Shown here one piece after another: positions 45,656 through 55,562 of a DNA stretch of 64,000 bases. The notes under the pieces were generated by a model. The model was not told the DNA's origin and did no database searches. It saw only the letters and a program-made list of their open reading frames with translations. The stretch's first letter is position 1, and each line of letters opens with the position of its first letter. Source of the DNA: Salvelinus alpinus (Eukaryota > Chordata > Actinopteri > Salmoniformes > Salmonidae); NCBI RefSeq assembly GCF_045679555.1, contig NC_092094.1, forward strand, positions 12,843,612-12,907,611. The letters run 5' to 3'. The position numbers were made by a program, and so were the translations under genes.

Positions 45656-45889
45656 GTCAGGATCAGTAGAGCTGGTCTCCACTGACTCTCTGCAGTCAGG
45701 ATCAGTAGAGCTGGTCTCCACTGACTCTCTGCAGTCAGGATCAGTAGAGCTGGTCTCCACTGACTCTCTACAGTCAGGATCAGTAGAGCTGGTCTCCACT
45801 GACTCTCTGCAGTCAGGATCAGTAGAGCTGGTCTCCACTGACTCTCTGCAGTCAGGATCAGTAGAGCTGGTCTCCACTGACTCTCTGCA
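45656..45889. repeat. 39-bp minisatellite, 6 copies
   Basis: Unit GTCAGGATCAGTAGAGCTGG then TCTCCACTGACTCTCTGCA; six copies span exactly 234 bp, with a single substitution (CTCTAC for CTCTGC) in one unit. The frame SGSVELVSTDSLQ repeats but no gene context supports coding. Confidence 0.97.
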
Positions 45890-46377
45890 TTGTTGATGCT
45901 TCGCTCCTTGGGAGTCTCGCTACGTTATCAGAGATCATCAAAGGCACTGTCAAGAAAATTTGAAACTGGGGCTTCCAGAGGCTGAAACTGGGGCTTCCAG
46001 ACGCTGCCTGAGACGCTAGACACATCTAAATGAGACAGGCTTATTAATTCTTCAAAAGCCACCAAGCTTCCTTTTCCCCAAGACTGATTTTGGTACACTT
46101 AAAAAGTGTAGAAACTCGGTTGGTGTAAACTTTACTTGAGGTAAACCTGCGAGAGTGTTTTATGCTTATGGGGTCATAAATAACCTTGCACATCTACGTA
46201 CAGTGTGAAATCTAAAGTGTGAAATCTACATCCCAACTGTCTGAAACATCAAAGCTTTAGTTATCTTTATGATTGCAAAGTAGATAGACTCTTTAAACAA
46301 GAGAGAAGAAGCCAGTACTTCAAAATGCACATAATTTAATACCACCCGATATTTAATTTAACTTAAGAGGCTTTAAT

Positions 46378-46606
<229 letters not shown>

Positions 46607-46639
46607 GAGAGAAAGAGCACACCACAGAACTAATATATA

Positions 46640-48245
46640 CAGTGGGGAGAACAAGTATTTGATACACTGACGATTTTGCAGGTTTTCCTACTTACAAAGC
46701 ATGTAGAGGTCTGTAATTTTTATCATAGGTACACTTCAACTGTGAGAGACGGAATCTAAAACAAAAATCCAGAAAATCACATTGTATGATTTTTAAGTAA
46801 TTAATTTGCATTTTATTGCATGACATAAGTATTTGATCACCTACCAACCAGTAAGAATTCCGGCTCTCACAGACCTGTTAGTTTTTCTTTAAGAAGCCCT
46901 CCTGTTCTCCACTCATTACCTGTATTAACTGCACCTGTTTGAACTCGTTACCTGTATAAAAGACACCTGTCCACACACTCAATCAAACAGACTCCAACCT
47001 CTCCACAATGGTCAAGACCAGAGAGCTGTGTAAGGACATCAGGGATAAATTGTAGACCTGTACAAGGCTGGGATGGGCTACAGGACAATAGGCAAGCAGC
47101 TTGGTGAGAAGGCAACAACTGTTGGCACAATTATTAGAAAATGGAAGAAGTTCAAGATGACGGTCAATCACCCTCGGTCTGGGGCTCCATGCAAGATCTC
47201 ACCTCGTGGGGCATCAATGATCATGAGGAATGTGAGGGATCAGCCCAGAACTACACGGCAGGACCTGGTCAATGACCTGAAGAGAGCTGGGACCACAGTC
47301 TCAAAGAAAACCATTAGTAACACACTACGCCGTCATGGATTAAAATCCTGCAGCGCACGCAAGGTCCCCCTGCTCAAGCCAGCGCATGTCCAGGCCCGTC
47401 TGAAGTTTGCCAATGACCATCTGGATGATCCAGAGGAGGAATGGGAGAAGGTCATGTGGTCTGATGAGACAAAAATAGAGCTTTTTGGTCTAAACTACAC
47501 TCGCCGTGTTTGGAGGAAGAAGAAGGATGAGTACAACCCCAAGAACACCATCCCAACCGTGAAGCATGGAGGTGGAAACATCATTCTTTGGGGATGCTTT
47601 TCTGCAAAGGGGACAGGACGACTGCACCGTATTGAGGGGAGGATGGATGGGGCCATGTATCGCGAGATCTTGACCAACAACCTCCTTCCCTCAGTAAGAG
47701 CATTGAAGATGGGTCGTGGCTGGGTCTTCCAGCATGACAACGACCCAAAACACACAGCCAGGGCAACTAAGGAGTGGCTCCGTAAGAAGCATCTCAAGGT
47801 CCTGGAGTGGCCTTGCCAGTCTCCAGACCTGAACCCAATAGAAAATCTTTGGAGGGAGCCGAAAGTCCGTATTGCCCAGCGACAGCCCCGAAACCTGAAG
47901 GATCTGGAGAAGGTCTGTATGGAGGAGTGGGCCAAAATCCCTGCTGCAGTGTGTGCAAACCTGGTCAAGAACTACAGGAAACGTATGATCTCTGTAATTG
48001 CAAACTAAGGTTTCTGTACCAAATATTAAGTTCTGCTTTTCTGATGTATCAAATACTTATGTCATGCAATAAAATGCAAATTAATTACTTAAAAATCATA
48101 CAATGTGATTTTCTGGATTTTTGTTTTAGATTCCTTCTCTCACAGTTGAAGTGTACCTATGATAAAAATTACAGACCTCTACATGCTTTGTAAGTAGGAA
48201 AACCTGCAAAATCGTCAGTGTATCAAATACTTGTTCTCCCCACTG
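46640..48245 (+). mobile_element. Nearly complete Tc1-like transposon with long inverted repeats
   Basis: The element starts CAGTGGGGAGAACAAGTATT and ends with the complement (AATACTTGTTCTCCCCACTG). The inverted repeats extend about 200 bp at each end (46640-46845 and 48040-48245) with very few differences. TA target duplications sit at 46638-46639 and 48246-48247. It encloses one transposase gene. Confidence 0.96.
47008..48006 (+). pseudogene. Tc1-like transposase, almost intact
   Basis: The enzyme cuts and joins its own transposon at TA sites. The original start is probably the ATG at 47008 (MVKTRELCKD), but after RDK a one-base loss in an A-run shifts the frame and gives TAG near 47053. 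The other frame is open from 47073 to the stop at 48006 (311 residues). Seen there: paired helix-turn-helix region (residues 1-90), GRPR-like motif NHPRSGAPC, and the DDE triad in [21 protein letters not shown] and [11 protein letters not shown]. Compared with related elements as I remember them, a substitution makes a stop a few codons early (VIAN end). High integrity and near-identical TIRs indicate a fairly recent insertion; the copy itself is probably inactive. Confidence 0.93.
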
Positions 48246-48266
48246 TATATTAGTTCTGTGGTGTGC

Positions 48267-49080
48267 TTCTATTCCCAGTAGTAGCATTTCATCACAAGCT
48301 CGGGCCCAGTTTCAGCAGTGTCACTTACTTGACTGAGTCCATCAAGACTGTAGGCATAAACTATTCTCTACTTCAGCTAGAAGAGCACTTTGGAAGGGAG
48401 GCTGATAAGCTCTGGACCTCCCTCTCCACAGGAATATATAATGGTCTTCTCCTTACCTGGAGAGATGAGTGTATTTCTACCAGGGGCTGTTCCCTCTTAC
48501 AAAGCCCACGCTTGCAGTTATCCCATTTTTGGTAAGTTAGTCTTGTCAGCTATCTAAACTTGTAGTAATCATGGTCGAATTACTGACCGGACACACCAGG
48601 CACATGCCCAGGTGCCCTGACCTCCAGGGGGCCCCCATTGATTTAGTTAGTCTCACACAAATATGATATTAACATGGCAAAATGTGTATAATTGCTGGAA
48701 ACTTGCTGTGAAATTTGTTATAAAATTGCAAACTCTAAAATCTGCTTAGGGCCCCAAAAATGCTAGGACACACACACTCCCTCCCTCCCTCCCTCCTCAC
48801 ACCTCCTCTCTACTCCATGCCTGGAGCCAGACTCTTGTGTTGTCTACCTCAGAGAAGCTGGTACTTGGCATAAAGAAGAGGCTCCAGTGGATTGTGTGCT
48901 CCGCCTGCCAATGGGCTCTTTTGATCAGCCGCCAGGTGATGACAGGTGATGAGAGGTGATGACAGACAGGTGATAATCTCTCCGTCCCTTTCTATCTTAT
49001 TCCCTTTCTATTTGTTTTTGTATTCTGTATTCTCTCTCTTTTATTCTCTCTCTCTCTCTCTTATTCTCTCTCTTTCCTAT
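48267..49080. other. Intergenic, no gene seen
   Basis: Short frames only. Simple repeats: (CTCC)n near 48778-48796, GGTGATGA(C/G)A repeats at 48936-48975, and a CT-rich tract at 49030-49075. Confidence 0.5.
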
Positions 49081-49275
49081 TCAATTCAATTCAAAGGGTT
49101 TCATTGGCATGGCAAACACATGTTTACATTGCCAAAGCAAGTGAAATAGATCATTAACAAAAGTGAAATGAACAAAAAATGAACAGTAAACATTACATTC
49201 ACAAGTTTCAAAGGAATAGGAATCTCAAATGTCATATTATGGCTATATACAGTGTTATAATGATGTGCAAACATC
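49081..49275 (-). repeat. Dispersed retroposon-like repeat
   Basis: TTCAATTCAAAGGGTTTCAT, TGGCATGGCAAACACATGTT, TACATTGCCAAAGCAAGTG and TATATACAGTGTTATAATGA are phrases I recall from a common teleost interspersed repeat. No coding part. Confidence 0.55.
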
Positions 49276-49696
49276 CCCCCACTTCCTCTCTCTGTCTCCC
49301 TGATCTGGAATGTGAGTACACAGGCTTTGGTTCCTGTTGTCTGTCCTGTAGGAAGAACAGCTGTTTGCATGAATCTTTAATGCACATTGTTCATTCGCCC
49401 ACATCAGTGTTTCTCCATTCTAGCAGATGTATATCTGTATCCCCTCATTCTCACTTTAAACAGCTTCAAGAGCTGGTTATTCATAGTGCTCAAATCTGTA
49501 TCAGTCATCGTTTTTCTATTCTATGGCGATTGCTCAAATTGAACTTGATCATTAAAATGTTTTAAAAGCTTTTCAACAACTTGCCAGTGGTAGTGAGACA
49601 AAGTAAGATTAAGAATAACAATCTCCTCAAGATATCACATCTGCATTTACCTGAAGTGTGAGACTATTAGTGGCTTTTGTTTGTCCATAAATATAA

Positions 49697-50820
49697 TAGG
49701 GAAAGGGGGATACCTAGTCAGTTGTATAGGGAAAAGGGGGATACCTAGTCAGTTGTATAGGGAAGGGGGGATACCTAGTCAGTTGTATAGGGAAGGGGGG
49801 ATACCTAGTCAGTTGTATAGGGAAAGGGGGATACCTAGTCAGTTGTATAGGGAAAGGGGGATACCTAGTCAGTTGTATAGGGAAAGGGGGATACCTAGTC
49901 AGTTGTATAGGGAAAGGGGGATACCTAGTCAGTTGTATAGGGAAAGGGGGATACCTAGTCAGTTGTATAGGGAAAGGGGGATACCTAGTCAGTTGTATAG
50001 GGAAAGGGGGACACCTAGTCAGTTGTATAGGGAAAGGGGGATACCTAGTCAGTTGTATAGGGAAAGGGGGACACCTAGTCAGTTGTATAGGGAAAGGGGG
50101 ATACCTAGTCAGTTGTATAGGGAAAGGGGGATACCTAGTCAGTTGTATAGGGAAAGGGGGATACCTAGTCAGTTGCATAGGGAAAGGGGGATACCTAGTC
50201 AGTTGTATAGGGAAAGGGGGATACCTAGTCAGTTGTATAGGGAAAGGGGGATACCTAGTCAGTTGTTTAGGGAAAGGGGGATACCTAGTCAGTTGTATAG
50301 GGAAAGGGGATACCTAGTCAGTTGTATAGGGAAAGGGGGATACCTAGTCAGTTGTATAGGGAAAGGGGGATACCTAGTCAGTTGTATAGGGAAAGGGGGA
50401 TACCTAGTCAGTTGTATAGGGAAAGGGGGATACCTAGTCAGTTGTATAGGGAAAGGGGGATACCTAGTCAGTTGTATAGGGAAAGAGGGATACCTAGTCA
50501 GTTGTATAGGGAAAGGGGGATACCTAGTCAGTTGTATAGGGAAAGGGGGATACCTAGTCAGTTGTATAGGGAAAGGGGGATACCTAGTCAGTTGTATAGG
50601 GAAAGGGGGATACCTAGTCAGTTGTATAGGGAAAGGGGGATACCTAGTCAGTTGTATAGGGAAAGGGGGATACCTAGTCAGTTGTTTAGGGAAAGAGGGA
50701 TACCTAGTCAGTTGTTTAGGGAAAGGGGGATACCTAGTCAGTTGTATAGGGAAAGGGGGATACCTAGTCAGTTGTATAGGGAAAGGGGGATACCTAGTCA
50801 GTTGTATAGGGAAAGGGGGA
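49697..50820. repeat. 30-bp minisatellite, about 37 copies, derived from a SINE-like repeat
   Basis: Unit GGGATACCTAGTCAGTTG plus TATAGGGAAAGG, extremely homogeneous (scattered CACCTAG, TTTAGG, AGAGGG variants). The period is divisible by 3, so long frames run through it on both strands (up to 380 codons). The unit equals the beginning of the repeat at 31536, and the rest of that repeat follows the array at 50821. Confidence 0.98.
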
Positions 50821-50965
50821 TGAATCAAAGAGGTGGGCTGCCTTAATCCACATCCACGTGGGTTACCTGCAGTGGGTTAACTGCCTTGCTCAGGGGCAGA
50901 ACGGCAGATTTTTCCCCTTGTCAGCTCGCTCAACGCTCTAACCACGAGACTACCAGTCAAACATA
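50821..50965. mobile_element. Remainder of the SINE-like repeat that seeded the array
   Basis: GAATCAAAGAGGTGGGCTGC, CCTTAATCCACATCCACGTG, GTGGGTTAACTGCCTTGCTC, AGGGGCAGAACGGCAGATTT and CGCTCTAACCACGAGAC follow the last 30-bp unit, in the order expected for the repeat family also seen at 31536 and 39212. Confidence 0.8.
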
Positions 50966-52309
50966 TTTATTTCGCCACATGATGGGGCTGTGTGCTTAAC
51001 CCTGTGTTGTTGCCTGCAGCAAGTCAACATATAGCCTGATGGTATCGGGATGCCTCACTGCACTGAGATGCTCTCGTACATAGAGCAAATTAGTTGACTT
51101 TCCTTTGGGATGTAGTTCAGTGGATTTTTCAAAGACTACTTGGTATAGTCTTATTACTACTGTGTAAGTGTGTGTCTGGTGTTGAAAGGACTTCTCTGCT
51201 AACCGGCCAGTGATCCTTCCAGGCAAAAGGACTTAAGCCATCAAAGGCTCATTATGGCAAATCTCCAAAAGCATAGATGGAAATAAAAATGTTCTTATGA
51301 CTTTAGAAGAGGCTTATTACTGAAGAAATCAATCCAAAATGCATTCATGGCATTTAGGCATGTATCAGAAGACATACCTGCTTTCTAAAGTCAATTTACT
51401 TTGTGGGTTGTAGGAGAGCCTAGGCTGGCATCATAGATGGATACATTAATGGCTCTGTCATTAGTTGTGGCGGACTGTGAAAACAAGAGCAATGATCAAC
51501 AACATAACCTCATTACCTTGGTGTTTTCAAAAATCACACGTTTTGCATGCCTCATTCCAGAGATTCTGGGATCTTCACAGGGAAGTGAATGGGCTGAGGG
51601 TGAAGGAGAAAGAGTAAACCAGAGAGAGGGAAAAGGAGAAAGAGGGTGGTCCACAAGGCCCATCTCATTATTCAGAGAGACACTCGAGGCCACAGGAAAA
51701 AGCGCACTTCATTGTTTTTGTCAAACTCCGTCCGGCTTAATGACGTGTTCAGTTCTTAGGGCCTCAGCTAGTGGAGATATTAAGGATGGTGTGGCTGGGC
51801 CAGACGTAAAGAGAGAGAGACAATCTGATCACCTCACCCTGTTTCATACACAGTGCTGCCTGACCTCAACACACTATTCTGATATTAACTCACAGTCATA
51901 GACATACGACTGATATGTTGTCTTTGCTCACAGCTCTAAGTATAAATGTTACTGCATGACTTCATTAAAAAGCCATTACCAGGGACTTTATGTCATGGAT
52001 TTTGGCCAAAACAAAAAGGGAAATGTGGACTAAAATAGATATATACTGGTAATGACATTAGGAAGACACTCTTTAACCACATGTCTGATACATACATACA
52101 GTAGAACATTTCAAACCCACACATATTACGGTAATATCACACACTTAAAAATACAGTGACGCTCAGGCTAATCCTTAAGCTGTTGTTTGTTTCCACAAAG
52201 TGAAAGGCCACTACAGATTTCTTGAACACACTACCGTCTCTGCCACCCCACAGTGAAATAGATTGGCTTGTAACTCTGGATGCTACTTCTCGAGCTCACA
52301 AAGGGATTT
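50966..52309. other. Intergenic, no gene seen
   Basis: No frame longer than about 150 codons and none with recognisable domains. The 51437-51901 frame has low-complexity EGEGERVNQREGKGE and looks chance-open. Confidence 0.45.
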
Positions 52310-52705
52310 TTTGTATTTTACCCCCTTTTTCTCCCCAATTTCGTGATATCCAATTGCTATCCAATTAGGATCTTGTCTCATGGCTGCAACTCCTCAACAG
52401 GCTCAGGAGAGGTGAAGGTCGAGTCATTCGTCCTCCGAAACATGACCTGCCAAACCGCACTTGTTAACACCTGCCCGCTTAACCCGGAAGCCAGCCGCCC
52501 CAATGTGTCGGAGGACCTGACGACCAAAATCAGCCGCAGGCGACAAAGCACCCCCCCGGCCAAACCCTCCCCTAACCCGGACAACACTGGGTCAATTGTG
52601 CGCCACCCTGTGGGACTCCCGGTCACGACCGGTTGTGACACAGCCTGGGATTGAACCCGGGTCTGTAGTGACACCTCAAGCTGCGCCACTATTAAGGCCC
52701 CCGTT
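52310..52705 (-). mobile_element. Long tRNA-derived SINE variant, minus strand
   Basis: On the minus strand the head GGCGCAGCTTGAGGTGTCAC, B box GGGTTCAATCC, CTGTGTCACAACCGG, GCACAATTGACCCAGTG and GGGTTAGGGGAGGGTTTGG match the other SINEs, but the 3' half (GTCCTCCGACACATTGGGGC ... ATTGGATATCACGAAATTGG) is different and longer, with a poly-A-like end near 52310. Confidence 0.88.
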
Positions 52706-52954
52706 AATAGGATCTGTGTCATCAGAACTTACAGAGTGAAGCACAAAGTCAGATCCTATTGAAATAAAATGAGTGAAGAATCCACCAAGAGGCTCTTACT
52801 TTGTCAGCTTCTCCTTTGTGCCAATATGTGTGACCCGCTGGCCGCTTTTTCACAGATCAAACAGTCACGCATCTGAAAAAAAACAAAACAAACATAGACG
52901 TTAGCCTTAAAGCCATAGACACATTTCAGACACATTTTCAGCTGGTATCTATCA

Positions 52955-53160
52955 AATCAAATCAAATCTGATTGGTTAGCAGATGTTAATGAGAGGGTAG
53001 CGAAATGCTCGTGCTTCTAGTTCCAACAGCGCAGTAATATTTAACAAGTAATCTAACAATTCCCCAACAACTACCTAATACACACAAATCTTAAGGGATG
53101 GAATAAGAATATGTACATATAAATATATATATGAGCGTATCTATATACTGTATATTGGTG
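52955..53160 (-). repeat. Dispersed repeat fragment
   Basis: ATCAAATCAAATCTGATTGG, GCGAAATGCTCGTGCTTCTA and AACAATTCCCCAACAACTAC. The first two are the complement of the plus-strand repeat at 58240-58345 (ACAAGCATTTCGCTACACC ... AATTTGATTTGAT). Confidence 0.7.
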
Positions 53161-53458
53161 GGGAAGGAGGAATGTGTTATTTTCCATTAGACTAACTGGG
53201 TGATACACAGATACTGGGCACCTGTTCAACTTGTTCAACCTGAGGCCTTCCAGCTCTACTCCCCAGTTGAAGGTTTTTAGAATGTCATTTGTGCCTAATG
53301 GCCACACTCATTAGTGGCATCTCAAAAACATTGTGGTCATTACCGAAACACATTTACAGTGTGACTTCAACCATCAATCACCCTTCATTCCATGGCAGTT
53401 GGTTGGCAAAATATAATTAATGCAAAGCCGGAATGTTCTAATAAAATCTGTAAAGCGC

Positions 53459-53958
53459 TATCCTTACACGATCCTCGTTATCCTTACACGATCCTCGTTA
53501 TCCTTACACGATCCTCGTTATCCTCACACGATCCTCGTTATCCTTACACGATCCTCGTTATCCTTACACGATCCTCGCTATCCTTACACGATCCTGGTTA
53601 TCCTTACACGATCCTTGCTATCCTTACACAATCCTTGCTATCCTTACACGATCCTTGCTATCCTTACACGATCCTTGCTATCCTTACACGATCCTCGTTA
53701 TCCTTACACGATCCTCGTTATCCTTACACGATCCTCGTTATCCTTACACGAGCCTCGTTATCCTTACACGATCCTTGCTATCCTTACACGATCCTTGTTA
53801 TCCTTACACGATCCTTGCTATCCTTACACGATCCTTGCTATCCTTACACAATCCTTGTTATCCTTACACGATCCTTGTTATCCTTACACGAGCCTTGCTA
53901 TCCTTACACGATCCTTGTTATCCTTACATGATCCTTGTTATCCTTACATGATCCTTGT
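53459..53958. repeat. 20-bp minisatellite, 25 copies
   Basis: Unit TATCCTTACACGATCCTCGT with variants CTTG(C/T) and ACAATCC. The length is exactly 25 units. All three plus frames stay open over 60 bp periods, which explains the overlapping frames here. Confidence 0.98.
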
Positions 53959-54639
53959 TTGGGAGTTGAACGTGCAGGAATAACAAAAATGGACCAAATA
54001 AGAAGGTAACAGGTGAGTGAGTACACATAAGGCACCTTTCATAACACCTTTCTGACACTATTTCTGACATCTTTTTGAGTGTTGCAGTATCATTCACAAC
54101 AACCTTCATAACAACTATCTCCATCAGTATTCCATTTTCCAGTGAGCTTGTTTTGACTAGGGATAATTGTAGTCAATGTAGCGAGAAACCTGGTTTGAGG
54201 GAAACATCCATCATTGATGCAGAACAGGCTCCTACACTCCTACATGCTGACCACAATGCCCGCGTCGCATGCGCGAGCATTGCAAAATACATTTACACAT
54301 ATATGTTATTCAACCATTGCACCCACATTACTCGCGCACATCAATGAGCGTCTGCGTAGCCACGCGCTAAATTAGAACTTAGTTTTATTTGTGATGCTTG
54401 ACGTGCTGCAAGTCCCGCCTCTCCCATCTCCTCATTGGTTTTTAGTATCATATACCCATGTGGGTGATTGAAAGATGAACTGAGGTCCACACTCCAGTCC
54501 AGTTGGTGGTGGGTAATGCACCTTAAAGTTGGTTGTCAACCACCATATAAAGTCCAAAGAAGAACAAGAAGCCTGAAGGAGGAGAGATTACTAGAAACGA
54601 ACTCAGTTTACCCTTTAATCTGTGGATTATTTTTTTAAC
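53959..54639. other. Intergenic with a dispersed promoter-like piece
   Basis: 54490-54600 includes CAGTTGGTGGTGGGTAATGC, ACCTTAAAGTTGGTTG, CCACCATATAAAGTCCAAAG, then AGAAGAACAAGAAG. It has a TATA-like ATATAAA and I recall it recurring in fish genomes, but cannot name it. No gene follows. Confidence 0.4.
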
Positions 54640-54797
54640 ATTTATTTTATTTCACCGTTATTTAATCAGGTAGGCTAGTTGAGAACAAGTTCTCATTTAC
54701 AACTGCAACCTGGCCAAGATAAAGCAAAGCAGTGCGACACAAACAACACAGAGTTACACATGGAATAAACAAACATACAGTCAATAACACAATAGAA
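54640..54797 (-). mobile_element. LINE 3' end, minus strand
   Basis: The complement reads TTGGCCAGGTTGCAGTTGTA, AATGAGAACTTGTTCTCAAC, TAGCCTACCTGATTAAATAA, a LINE 3' tail related to, but distinct from, the tail at 55508. The upstream part is missing: the fragment ends where the plus-strand LINE begins. Confidence 0.7.
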
Positions 54798-55562
54798 AAA
54801 AATGCTCTCGAGCGGCTAGATGTTCTTTACCATTTGGCCATCAGATTTGCCACCAATGCTCCTCATAGAACACGTCACTGCACTCTATACTCCTCTGTAA
54901 ACTGGTCATCTCTGTATACCCGTCGCAAGACCCACTGGTTGATGCTTATTTATAAAACCCTCTTAAGCCTCACTCCCCCCTATCTGAGATATCTACTGCA
55001 GCCCTCATCCTCCACATACAATGCCCGTTCTGCCAGTCACATTCTGTTAGAGGTCCCAAAAGCACACACATCCCTGGGTCGCTCCTCTTTTCAATTCGCT
55101 TTAGCTAGCGACTGGAACAAGCTGCAAAAACACTCAAACTGGACAGTCTCTTCATTCAAAGACTCAATCATGGACACTTACTGACAGTTGTGGATGCTTT
55201 GCGCAATGTATTGTTGTCTCTACCTTCTTGACCTTTGTGCTGTTGACTGTGCCCAATAATGTTTGTACCATGTTTTGTGCTGCTACCATGTTGTGTTGCT
55301 ACCATGTTGTTGTTATGTTGTGTTGCTACCATGCTGTGTTGTCATGTGTTGCTGCCTTGCTATGTTGTTGTTTTAGATCTCTCTTTATGTAGTGTTGTGT
55401 GTCTCTCTTGTTGTGATGTGTGTTTTGTCCTATATTTATATTGTATTTATTGTCTTAATCCCAGGCCCCCGCCCCCGCCCCCACAGGAGGCCTTTTGCCT
55501 TTTGCTAGGCTGTCATTGTAAATAAGAATTTGTTCTTAACTGACTTGCCTAGTTAAATAAAT
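54798..55562 (+). mobile_element. 5'-truncated LINE with the SINE-type 3' tail (RSg-1-like)
   Basis: The frame to the TGA at 55182 encodes the C-terminal end of a LINE ORF2-type protein (RLDVLYHLAIRFATNAPHR ... SSFQFALASDWNKLQ). A TG-rich 3' UTR follows, then GGCTGTCATTGTAAATAAG, AATTTGTTCTTAACTGACTT, GCCTAGTTAAATAAA, the same ~50-nt tail as the SINEs. I recall RSg-1 as the salmonid LINE with this tail. Reverse transcriptase motifs are absent because of truncation. Confidence 0.88.

Noticed and set aside
47073-48008. Host gene with DDE domain
   Set aside because: It lies between long inverted repeats with TA duplications and matches Tc1 transposase throughout.
49681-50823. Open frame of 380 codons with YRERGIPSQL repeats
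   Set aside because: A 30-bp repeat keeps frames open on both strands. It is a minisatellite from a SINE-like repeat, with no splice sites or domain.
53392-53983. Overlapping frames with LSLHDPRYPYTILV repeats
   Set aside because: 20-bp minisatellite artefact.
54732-55184. 150-codon frame as a host protein
   Set aside because: Matches the C-terminal end of a LINE protein and is followed by a LINE 3' tail.
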